From the NCBI GenBank assembly GCA_964449305.1, contig CAYUYM010000203.1, positions 1 through 5,934 of the forward strand: 5,934 nt of DNA. The letters run 5' to 3'. A program made the position numbers and the translations under genes. Every line of letters starts with the position of its first letter. Positions within the stretch are counted from its first letter, which is position 1. The notes beneath the pieces were generated by a model that worked only from the letters and a program-made list of their open reading frames with translations, did not search any database and was not told where the DNA came from. The stretch is from CAYUYM01 sp964449305. GTDB lineage: Bacteria; Bacteroidota; Ignavibacteria; SZUA-365; CAYQST01. Positions 1 through 5,274 of this stretch are shown here, one piece after another.

Positions 1-239
1 CGCACGATCTCGCCGCGCTTCGGCGCCGGCACCGTCCGCCAGTGCCGGAACGCCTCTGCGGCGCGTTCCATGACCCGTTCGTAATCCTCCTCCGTTGCCT
101 GCCAGACGGAGGCGATGTGCCTGCCGTCCACCGGCGAGGCGATCTTCAATTCTCCGGCCGTGCGACCGCTGATCCATTCACAGCCGGTCGAGCAGCCGTC
201 GTTCTGTTCCTTGATGCCAAGTGTTTTGAGAAATTCCAT
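1..239 (-). CDS. ALDH7-family aldehyde dehydrogenase, probable L-aminoadipate-semialdehyde / piperideine-6-carboxylate dehydrogenase (N-terminal part)
   Basis: The first 79 codons are present; the gene runs off the left edge. The peptide starts MEFLKTLGI and contains SPVDGRHIASVWQAT (residues 35-49), DYERV (52-56), AFRHWRTVPAPKRGEIV (63-79). The SPVDG...IASV, AF..WR and PAPKRGEIVR blocks are typical of the N-terminus of ALDH7 (antiquitin) enzymes. These oxidise 2-aminoadipate 6-semialdehyde (or its cyclic form) to L-2-aminoadipate with NAD(P)+ in the cytoplasm. The catalytic Cys and Glu lie outside the window, so activity cannot be checked. The start at 239 is supported by AAGG (complement of 246-249) six nt upstream. 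The gene follows lat by 101 nt on the same strand, which strongly supports the lysine-pathway assignment over other ALDH7 substrates. A betaine-aldehyde-type ALDH is the main alternative and is less likely. Confidence 0.85.
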   Translation of the reverse strand, partial: MEFLKTLGIKEQNDGCSTGCEWISGRTAGELKIASPVDGRHIASVWQATEEDYERVMERAAEAFRHWRTVPAPKRGEIV

Positions 240-303
240 TGTATGCCTTGCGTTGGATGATTGTTGATTCACGGTCGATGGACACTGTCACACCATCAAC
301 CCC

Positions 304-335
304 GACGTGATGACGTGATACCTTGATGACGTGAT
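304..335. repeat. Four tandem octamers between lat and the ALDH gene
   Basis: On the plus strand GACGTGAT occurs exactly at 304-311, 312-319 and 328-335. The intervening 320-327 unit (ACCTTGAT) matches in its last three bases and keeps the 8-nt register. In the transcript direction this reads ATCACGTC, ATCAAGGT, ATCACGTC, ATCACGTC, starting 5 nt after the lat stop codon. It lies wholly in the intergenic spacer. The array may be a simple slippage repeat, a set of protein-binding half-sites or part of an mRNA element; the sequence does not decide which. Confidence 0.7.
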
Positions 336-340
336 TTCCG

Positions 341-1666
341 CTACCTGCCCATGCCCGCCACCACGGAGCGAAGCACGCCAATGCCTTCATCGACGTCCTC
401 GGTGGTGATGTTGAGTGCCGGGCGGAAGCGGAGGCTGAGATCGCCGCATGGGAGGATGATGACGCCCTGTTCAAAGATCTTTGCGCGGGCTTCGTTGCGG
501 AGTTCGGTGGTGGCGAAATCGATGGCGCAGTAGAGGCCGAGGCCGCGGGCGTTGTTGAGGATGGCCGGGAACTCGGCGGTGAGCTCGTTGAGACGCTTCT
601 GCAGATGCGCCCCCACCGTGGCGGCATTCTCCACCAGCTTCTCCTCCTCGATGATCTCGAGGTAGCGCTGGGCACGGACCATGTCCACAATGTTGCCACC
701 CCAGGTGGAGTTCAGGCGGCTGGAGACCTTGAACACGTTGGTCTCGATCTCATCGATACGCGGGCCGCAGAGGAAGCCGCACACCTGCATCTTCTTGCCG
801 AAGGACATCATGTCCGGCTTCACGAAGTACTGGTGGGCCCACATCTTTCCGGACATGCCCACGCCCGTCTGCACCTCGTCAAAGATGAGCATGGCCTCGT
901 TCTCATCGGCCAGGCGGCGCAGTTCCTGGAAGAACTCGGGGCGGAAATGGTTGTCGCCACCCTCGCCCTGCACGGGCTCGATGATGATGCCGGCGATGTG
1001 ATCCTTGTGATCGATGAATGCCTGCTTGAGCTCATTGAAGGCCTGGCGTTCCAGCGCCTCCACCTCGGCCACATGCTCGGGCGTGAGCGGGAAGCGGACG
1101 ACGGGGTTGGTGATGCGCGGCCAGTCGAACTTCGGGAACCACTTCACCTTGACCGGATCGGTGTTGGTGAGGGACATGGTGTAGCCCGTGCGGCCATGGA
1201 AGGCATGGCGGAAATGGGCCATCATGTAGCCGCGATCCTCCTTGTACCCCTTCTGGTGATTCTTCTGCACCTTCCAGTCGAACGCGGCCTTCATGGCATT
1301 CTCGTTGCCCAGGGCGCCACCCTCCACAAAGAAGGCATAGGGCAGATAGTCCGGGATCGCGACGCGCCCGAACGTGTCGACGAATTCGGCCATCTCCGTC
1401 GTGTACAGGTCGGAGTTGGCGATCTTGTTCACGGCGGCCCAGAACACGCGTTCCTTGAACTCCTCGTTCGCCATCTTGGGATGGTTGATGCCGACGGGGT
1501 TGGAGGCGAAGAAGGTGAAGAAATCGAGGAACCACTTGTCGTGCAGCGAATCGTAGATGCGCGAGCCGTGGGACTTTTTCAGATCGACGACCATCTCGAA
1601 GCCGTCGACAAGGATGTGTTTGGAAAGGGATGGAAGGACGTCAGCAGGGCGTATGACGGAATGCAT
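341..1666 (-). CDS. lat: L-lysine 6-aminotransferase (lysine epsilon-aminotransferase)
   Basis: A PLP-dependent class III aminotransferase of 441 aa, normal for the family. It moves the epsilon-amino group of L-lysine to 2-oxoglutarate, giving 2-aminoadipate 6-semialdehyde (allysine), which cyclises to piperideine-6-carboxylate, plus glutamate. Visible features are the N-terminal FFTFFASNPVGINHPK (residues 50-64), HAFHGRTGYTMSLTN (154-168), IIEPVQGEGGDNHFRP (228-243), IFDEVQTGVGMSGK (261-274, with Asp263 expected to contact the PLP ring nitrogen), and FGKKMQVCGFLCG (289-301), where Lys291 (or its neighbour Lys292) should be the Schiff-base lysine. SRLNSTWGGN (316-325) is also typical of lysine 6-aminotransferases rather than ornithine or GABA aminotransferases. 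The start at 1666 has a GAGGAG Shine-Dalgarno sequence, with 6 nt between it and ATG. An in-frame ATG at 1750 would add 28 non-conserved residues and has no ribosome binding site. The gene heads a two-gene lysine catabolic operon with the ALDH7 gene. Confidence 0.95.
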   Translation of the reverse strand: MHSVIRPADVLPSLSKHILVDGFEMVVDLKKSHGSRIYDSLHDKWFLDFFTFFASNPVGINHPKMANEEFKERVFWAAVNKIANSDLYTTEMAEFVDTFGRVAIPDYLPYAFFVEGGALGNENAMKAAFDWKVQKNHQKGYKEDRGYMMAHFRHAFHGRTGYTMSLTNTDPVKVKWFPKFDWPRITNPVVRFPLTPEHVAEVEALERQAFNELKQAFIDHKDHIAGIIIEPVQGEGGDNHFRPEFFQELRRLADENEAMLIFDEVQTGVGMSGKMWAHQYFVKPDMMSFGKKMQVCGFLCGPRIDEIETNVFKVSSRLNSTWGGNIVDMVRAQRYLEIIEEEKLVENAATVGAHLQKRLNELTAEFPAILNNARGLGLYCAIDFATTELRNEARAKIFEQGVIILPCGDLSLRFRPALNITTEDVDEGIGVLRSVVAGMGR

Positions 1667-1731
1667 GGGATTCTCCTCGTGAAGTTGGTGATGAAACAGG
1701 AAGATGAGACAAGGCGATGGAGGAGAATCCC
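1667..1731 (-). promoter_or_regulatory. Leader stem that would sequester the lat ribosome binding site
   Basis: Bases 1667-1678 and 1720-1731 form a perfect 12-bp inverted repeat around a 41-nt loop. In the lat mRNA the 5' arm is GGGAUUCUCCUC and the 3' arm is GAGGAGAAUCCC, immediately followed by the AUG. The 3' arm contains the whole Shine-Dalgarno sequence, so the folded stem would bury it. The loop is pyrimidine-rich with only three G residues in the transcript, so it should have little competing structure. The arms and their complementarity are directly seen; the regulatory role (riboswitch-like, protein-bound or thermosensitive) is inferred. I do not recognise it as a known riboswitch class, and it lacks room for a lysine (L-box) aptamer in this segment. 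Confidence 0.6.
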
Positions 1732-1743
1732 GGAGGGATGGTG

Positions 1744-1755
1744 GATGCATGCATC
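1744..1755. promoter_or_regulatory. Perfect 12-bp palindrome upstream of lat, possible operator
   Basis: GATGCATGCATC is fully self-complementary and is centred about 83 bp upstream of the lat start codon. Such palindromes are typical dimeric-regulator sites, and the position suits control of the lat promoter or transcript start. No second copy is visible in the window and no regulator gene is adjacent, so the assignment rests only on symmetry and position. Confidence 0.3.
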
Positions 1756-1834
1756 AGGTGGTCGATCAGGGACCGACGTGATGATGCAGTGGCTGCCTTG
1801 TTTCTGTTGTAGATGCGTTTCATCGTGCTTGGGT

Positions 1835-1850
1835 GATACCAAGGAGTATC
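1835..1850. promoter_or_regulatory. Inverted repeat GATAC-N6-GTATC, candidate operator
   Basis: GATAC (1835-1839) and GTATC (1846-1850) form a 5-bp inverted repeat with a 6-nt spacer. It lies beside the most A/T-rich stretch of the gap (about 1851-1870), which is the likeliest promoter region for lat. The octamer GTGATACC overlapping its left arm (1833-1840) recurs in the lat-ALDH spacer at 315-322. Five-bp arms are short enough to arise by chance. Confidence 0.2.
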
Positions 1851-1991
1851 GTCCAAATATCGGAAAAATCCACGAGAATCGAAAGCGGGGGCATGGGCAA
1901 GAGGAGTGGATGAAGGCGGACAGTAGCAGAAGCGGAATGCGCATCGGGACAGGGACACTGCCTGGTGCAACTGTTGAGGTGCGAGGCGCAA

Positions 1992-2007
1992 GCTTCCCCG
2001 AGGAAGC
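1992..2007 (-). terminator. Hairpin downstream of rlmD, weak terminator candidate
   Basis: GCTTCC and GGAAGC form a 6-bp perfect stem with a 4-nt loop (TCGG in the transcript), roughly 105-120 nt past the rlmD stop codon. Outer GCGC tetramers at 1986-1989 and 2014-2017 could extend the structure across internal loops. It lacks a U-run after the stem, so it is not a classical intrinsic terminator. It may instead be an mRNA 3'-end stabiliser or chance. Confidence 0.25.
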
Positions 2008-2112
2008 CAGCCAGCGCGAACACAGATGATCGTGGGCACTTGAAAGTTAACAGCCCGGCTGGCCCCTGTCGCCATGACATCGCCACCTTCGCCGGGACAT
2101 TTCATGACCGCG

Positions 2113-3546
2113 TCAGGCTTCCCGCACCAGCTCCACCAGGCATTCGATGTGCCAGGTCATCGGAAACATGTCGAATGGGCGGATGCTGTGGATCGTGAAG
2201 CCCGCATCGGCGAGGATGCGGCAGTCACGGGCGCAGGTCGCCGGATTGCAGCTGATGTAGAGGATGCGGTTCACGGCCATCGCCGCGATGCGCGCGGCTG
2301 CCTCGGGGTGCAGGCCGGCACGCGGTGGATCGAGCACCACCACGTCGGGGCGGTGCACGCCCGGCGGCGGATCCTGGATGAAGCGCAGACAGTCGGCCGC
2401 ATGGAACACGGCATTCCCGATGCCGTTGCGCTCGGCGTTGCGCCGCGCATCGGCCACTGCCTCTGCATTGAGCTCCACGCCGGTCACCTGCCGCACATGC
2501 GGGGCGACGACGAGCGAGATGGCCCCCGTGCCGCAGTACAGGTCCCACACCGAATCCTCCGCCCTGAGGAGGCCGGTGTCGAACATCGCCTGAAAGAGGC
2601 GCTCCGTCTGCCGCGTGTTCGTCTGGAAGAAGGACGACGGGGAGATCTCGAAACGGATGCCAAGCAGGCTGTCGTTGATGATGCCGTCACCGAAGATCAC
2701 GCGCGCCTCATCGGCCACGGCGATGGTGGCCTTCTTGCGCGAGATGCCGTGCACCAGCGTGCTGACACCGAAGCGCTCATCCCGGAGGAGGGAGCCATAA
2801 TCGCCGATGAGCCCGGCGTCCGTGTCGGCGGTGACGAGGAACACCATGCGCTGACCGCTGTTGCGTGCCTCCCGGATCACCAGGTACCGCAGCACGCCGG
2901 TCTGGCTGTCCGTGTCGTACACGGGGATGCCGCGCTCCTGGAAGAAGGCGCGTGTCGCATTGAGTATGGTGTTGGAATCCGGAGACTGAAGCAGGCATTC
3001 GCGGATGTCCATGAGGCGGTCGAAGCGGCCGCGGACATGCAGGCCAAGGGCGAAGGGTTCATCGTCGCGATCGACTGTCCCAAGCTCCTCGGGCAGCAGC
3101 CAGCGCGTCTTCCCGAAGGAGAACTCCATCTTGTTGCGATAGAACCACATCTCCGGCGAGGGGGTCGTGTCCGCCACCTCCACGGCTGCGAACCCCCCGA
3201 TGCGTTCGAAAGCGTCCACCACCTGGCGGCGTTTCCACGCGAGCTGGGATTCGTAGCGCAGATACTGCCATGAACAGCCACCGCAGTGCCCGAAGTGCGC
3301 GCATGCCGGATCGATGCGTTCCGGCGAGGCTTCGAGCACCCGTTTCACACGCGCCTCGGCAAAGTTCTTCTTCTTTGTCGTGATCCATGCCTCAACCAGA
3401 TCGCCGGGCACCGCTCCGTCGACAAACACCACCAGCCCTCCGACGCGCGCCACCGCCCGACCTTCGAAGGCTGCCTGCTCAATGCGCAGGGTGATGTCCT
3501 GCCCCTTTTTCAGGGGCTGATCCAGTGTGGTGCTGCTGTCGTCCAT
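2113..3546 (-). CDS. rlmD: 23S rRNA (uracil-C5)-methyltransferase, RlmD/RlmCD type
   Basis: A 477-aa TrmA/RlmD-family enzyme that methylates C5 of a uridine in 23S rRNA (U1939 in E. coli numbering) using S-adenosylmethionine. An N-terminal TRAM-like RNA-binding domain spans about residues 12-70 (GQDITLRIEQAAFEGRAVAR). The [4Fe-4S] ligands are Cys82, Cys88, Cys91 and Cys184, the family pattern C-x5-C-x2-C plus one distal Cys. FFQTN (Gln308), the SAM motif DLYCGTGAISLVVA (335-348), LDPPRAGLHP (Asp406) and ISCNPATCARD with the nucleophile Cys433 follow. The C-terminal HIEC carries Glu468, the expected general base. All catalytic elements are present. The spacing from the third to the fourth cluster Cys is longer than in E. 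coli RlmD. The start at 3546 is where homology begins; the frame stays open far upstream through the AI-2E gene, which is not coding in this frame. No strong Shine-Dalgarno sequence is visible. An RlmCD-like dual specificity (U747 and U1939) cannot be excluded. Confidence 0.93.
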   Translation of the reverse strand: MDDSSTTLDQPLKKGQDITLRIEQAAFEGRAVARVGGLVVFVDGAVPGDLVEAWITTKKKNFAEARVKRVLEASPERIDPACAHFGHCGGCSWQYLRYESQLAWKRRQVVDAFERIGGFAAVEVADTTPSPEMWFYRNKMEFSFGKTRWLLPEELGTVDRDDEPFALGLHVRGRFDRLMDIRECLLQSPDSNTILNATRAFFQERGIPVYDTDSQTGVLRYLVIREARNSGQRMVFLVTADTDAGLIGDYGSLLRDERFGVSTLVHGISRKKATIAVADEARVIFGDGIINDSLLGIRFEISPSSFFQTNTRQTERLFQAMFDTGLLRAEDSVWDLYCGTGAISLVVAPHVRQVTGVELNAEAVADARRNAERNGIGNAVFHAADCLRFIQDPPPGVHRPDVVVLDPPRAGLHPEAAARIAAMAVNRILYISCNPATCARDCRILADAGFTIHSIRPFDMFPMTWHIECLVELVREA

Positions 3547-3662
3547 GGTGGATTCCGATGGTGAGGGAAACGTGGTGGATGTGTGCGGAAGGCGCTCCCG
3601 TTGCGGAAGTGCGGGCGGCCGGTCACCGCCGATGCGCGCGGGCGATGGCGCCCGGCATCCGG

Positions 3663-4700
3663 TCAGTGCACGACGTTGTACCGGATGATGCCGTCGTAGA
3701 ACTCCTTCAGTGTCACCTTCAGGACGCTCGCCACGGGCACAGCAAAGAGCATGCCGAGGAGACCAAAGAGCTGGCCACCGATGAGGATGGCGACGATGAT
3801 GGTCACGGGATGGAGGCGGACCGTGCGGGCGATGGCAAGCGGCTGGATGATGGCATCGTCGAGGAGGCGGACGCCGCCGAAGATCATGAGGATCACGATC
3901 ACCTGCTCGCTCGAATCGTTGTATGCCACCGAGAGCGCCGCCGCGACCAGCGCGGCCGTGGGCGGCCCGATGTAGGGCACAAGGTTCGCGAAGGCGGCGA
4001 TGATGCCGCAGAGGATGAAGTTCGGCACACCTACGATCCAGAGGATCAGCGTGATCAGCACACCCACGATGAGCGCATCGAGAAGCACGCCGCGGATGTA
4101 GCCGCCCAGGGACTGCTCGATCTTGTGGAGGATGCTCATCGCCATCTCGAAGAGGCTGTTGGGCACCACGCTGACGAAGCTCTTCTTGAGCTGGTTGCCG
4201 TCCTTCAGCAGGAAGAAGGTGGAGATGAGCATCATCACGATGAAGAGCACAAAGCTGAACACCCCGGTGGCGATGTTCACCACGTTGTCCAGCATGGACA
4301 CGATCCATGCCTCGATCTTCGGGGCCACCTGCCAGTGCTTGACGCCGAGGAAGGACAGGTTCTTCGAGAGGAACTTCTCGATGTTGCGCATCCCGCCCTT
4401 GAGGTTGTTGAGGCCGAGGATGTTCTGGATCTCCCGGATCTGTTCGTAGACAATGGGCGACAGTGTGTAGATGGCCCAGCCCAGGATGCCGAAGAACGCC
4501 ACGAAGACGAGGATGGCCGCCGGTGTCCGCGCCATGCCGATACGCTCCAGGGCGTTCACCGCAGGGGAGAGCATGAAGGCGAACATGGAGGCGAGAAGGA
4601 CGAGTGCGACGATGGAGCCCACGGCGACAAGGGTGTAGAAGGCGACACCACCGAGGGCAAGAAGCAGCAGGATGAACAGGATCTTCGTGTTCGTTTTCAT
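3663..4700 (-). CDS. AI-2E family transporter (PerM/TqsA/YdiK-like membrane protein)
   Basis: A 345-aa polytopic inner-membrane protein with about eight hydrophobic segments, at roughly residues 7-27, 28-46, 60-82, 140-165, 205-225, 227-245, 247-280 and 300-328. The soluble stretch between the third and fourth segments (about 83-135) is usual for the family. Signature elements are ANLVPYIGPP (238-247), DDAIIQP (281-287), RLHPVTIIVAILIGGQLFG (295-313) and AVPVASVLKV (320-329). Some relatives export the quorum-sensing molecule AI-2 (TqsA); others are tied to Na+/H+ antiport, and most have no known substrate, so no substrate is assigned. It begins 9 nt after the cNMP-domain gene stop codon, pointing to translational coupling, and has no obvious Shine-Dalgarno sequence. 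A 116-nt spacer leads to rlmD. That spacer holds only a short GC hairpin (GGGCG-ATGG-CGCCC) with no U-tract. Confidence 0.92.
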   Translation of the reverse strand: MKTNTKILFILLLLALGGVAFYTLVAVGSIVALVLLASMFAFMLSPAVNALERIGMARTPAAILVFVAFFGILGWAIYTLSPIVYEQIREIQNILGLNNLKGGMRNIEKFLSKNLSFLGVKHWQVAPKIEAWIVSMLDNVVNIATGVFSFVLFIVMMLISTFFLLKDGNQLKKSFVSVVPNSLFEMAMSILHKIEQSLGGYIRGVLLDALIVGVLITLILWIVGVPNFILCGIIAAFANLVPYIGPPTAALVAAALSVAYNDSSEQVIVILMIFGGVRLLDDAIIQPLAIARTVRLHPVTIIVAILIGGQLFGLLGMLFAVPVASVLKVTLKEFYDGIIRYNVVH

Positions 4701-4709
4701 GGCCGCGGC

Positions 4710-5216
4710 TCAGGCATGGTGACGTTTGAGTTCCTCCAGCAGCCGGTGGTTCTCCTCCACGGCATGGCTCAGGCGCTCCGCCACGATGCGCGCGATCTTC
4801 ATCAGCACCGACACCCCGATGCTCGGACGCGTTTCAAGCAGACCGAAGAGATCCGGCTGGAAGAAGCCCAGCAGGTGCGTCTGGCTCACCGCCACCGCCG
4901 ATGATGTGCGCGGGGCCTCGATCAGGATGCCGAGCTCGCCGAAGAACTCGCCCTCGCCGAGCCGCACCATCTCGTCGGTGCTGTGGCCGTAGAAGATGCT
5001 CACCTCCCCGCTCTCGATCACATACATGCCGGTACCGAGCTCGCCCTCACGGAAGATGTACTCACCCGGCGCATACTGCCTCCGGTGGAGGATCTTCTCG
5101 ATGGCGCGGAGATGGTGGCGGTTGAGATCGTCGAACAAGGGCGTGGCCTTCAGCACCGTGCGCAGGTCACGCGGCGTCTCCTTGTTCCTGTAGTTTCTCC
5201 AGAGAAATTCTGCCAT
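4710..5216 (-). CDS. Stand-alone cyclic nucleotide-binding domain protein
   Basis: A 168-aa cytoplasmic protein that is almost entirely one CRP/PKA-type cNMP-binding beta-roll (about residues 25-125: TPLFDDLNRHHLRAI, YAPGEYIFREGELGTGMYVIESGEVSIF), followed by a helical tail (about 130-168). The phosphate-binding cassette reads FFGELGILIEAPRTSSA (91-107). Glu94 and Arg103, which contact the ribose and cyclic phosphate in binding members, are present, so ligand binding is plausible. There is no helix-turn-helix, kinase or channel domain, so it is not a CRP-like transcription factor. It may act as a sensor partner for another protein. The start at 5216 is chosen because domain-like sequence begins there, but no Shine-Dalgarno sequence precedes it. 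An alternative ATG at 5282 overlaps the cysS stop (ATGACTGA), follows GGAAGG, and would add 22 non-conserved residues. The AI-2E gene starts 9 nt downstream, suggesting a functional link. Confidence 0.88.
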   Translation of the reverse strand: MAEFLWRNYRNKETPRDLRTVLKATPLFDDLNRHHLRAIEKILHRRQYAPGEYIFREGELGTGMYVIESGEVSIFYGHSTDEMVRLGEGEFFGELGILIEAPRTSSAVAVSQTHLLGFFQPDLFGLLETRPSIGVSVLMKIARIVAERLSHAVEENHRLLEELKRHHA

Positions 5217-5274
5217 GGCGGGTGTGGGGTTGAAGTGAATCGATGCGGTTTGTGGGTGCGTGCTGCCACGCGGA

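Larger units (their letters stand above)
1667..2112. other. 446-bp intergenic region: end of the rlmD unit and upstream region of the lat operon
   Basis: No convincing gene lies here. Open frames crossing it on either strand are arginine/serine/proline-rich or overlap real genes, and none resembles a known family. From the rlmD side it holds a short palindrome at 2051-2061 (CAGC-N3-GCTG, followed in the transcript by TTAACTTT), a 6-bp hairpin at 1992-2007, an A/T-rich stretch at 1851-1870, the inverted repeat at 1835-1850, the palindrome at 1744-1755 and the ribosome-binding-site stem at 1667-1731. It is the only long spacer in an otherwise tightly packed segment. Taken with the functional change on either side, that suggests independent transcription of lat. 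No good -35/-10 pair was found by eye. Confidence 0.65.

Noticed and set aside
1667..1750. 28-residue N-terminal extension of lat from the ATG at 1750
   Set aside because: No Shine-Dalgarno sequence before 1750, non-conserved residues, and the extension would translate through the leader stem; the ATG at 1666 has GAGGAG at good spacing.
1851..1890. Sigma-70-like promoter for lat (GATATT or GATACT as -10 with upstream T-rich -35)
   Set aside because: The region is A/T-rich and plausible, but the best hexamer pairs match the consensus poorly, so no specific promoter is claimed.
605..2029. Long plus-strand open frame (474 codons) across lat and its upstream gap
   Set aside because: It is the antisense shadow of lat: His/Glu/Gly/Leu-rich with no family resemblance, in a GC-rich gene where the opposite frame stays open by codon bias.
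1820..2105. Minus-strand open frames in the 450-bp gap as a small gene
   Set aside because: Composition is Ser/Pro/Arg/His-rich and resembles no protein family; no ribosome binding site, and the frames overlap the lat start or the rlmD end.
1667..2112. Lysine riboswitch (L-box) in the lat leader
   Set aside because: I could not match the conserved multi-helix lysine aptamer core, and lysine riboswitches usually control biosynthesis or transport; a covariance-model search would settle it.
3615..3662. GC-rich hairpins between the AI-2E gene and rlmD (for example GGGCG-ATGG-CGCCC)
   Set aside because: Five-bp stems with no following U-tract; expected by chance in GC-rich sequence, not a convincing terminator.
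3547..4308. Upstream extension of the rlmD frame into the AI-2E gene
   Set aside because: The extension is low-complexity Arg/His/Pro-rich sequence out of frame with the AI-2E transporter; RlmD homology begins just after the ATG at 3546.
2074..4904. Two long plus-strand open frames (2074-3273 and 3525-4904) opposite rlmD and the AI-2E/cNMP genes
   Set aside because: Compositionally skewed (His/Asp/Glu/Arg-rich) antisense frames; the minus-strand proteins carry complete, recognisable motifs.
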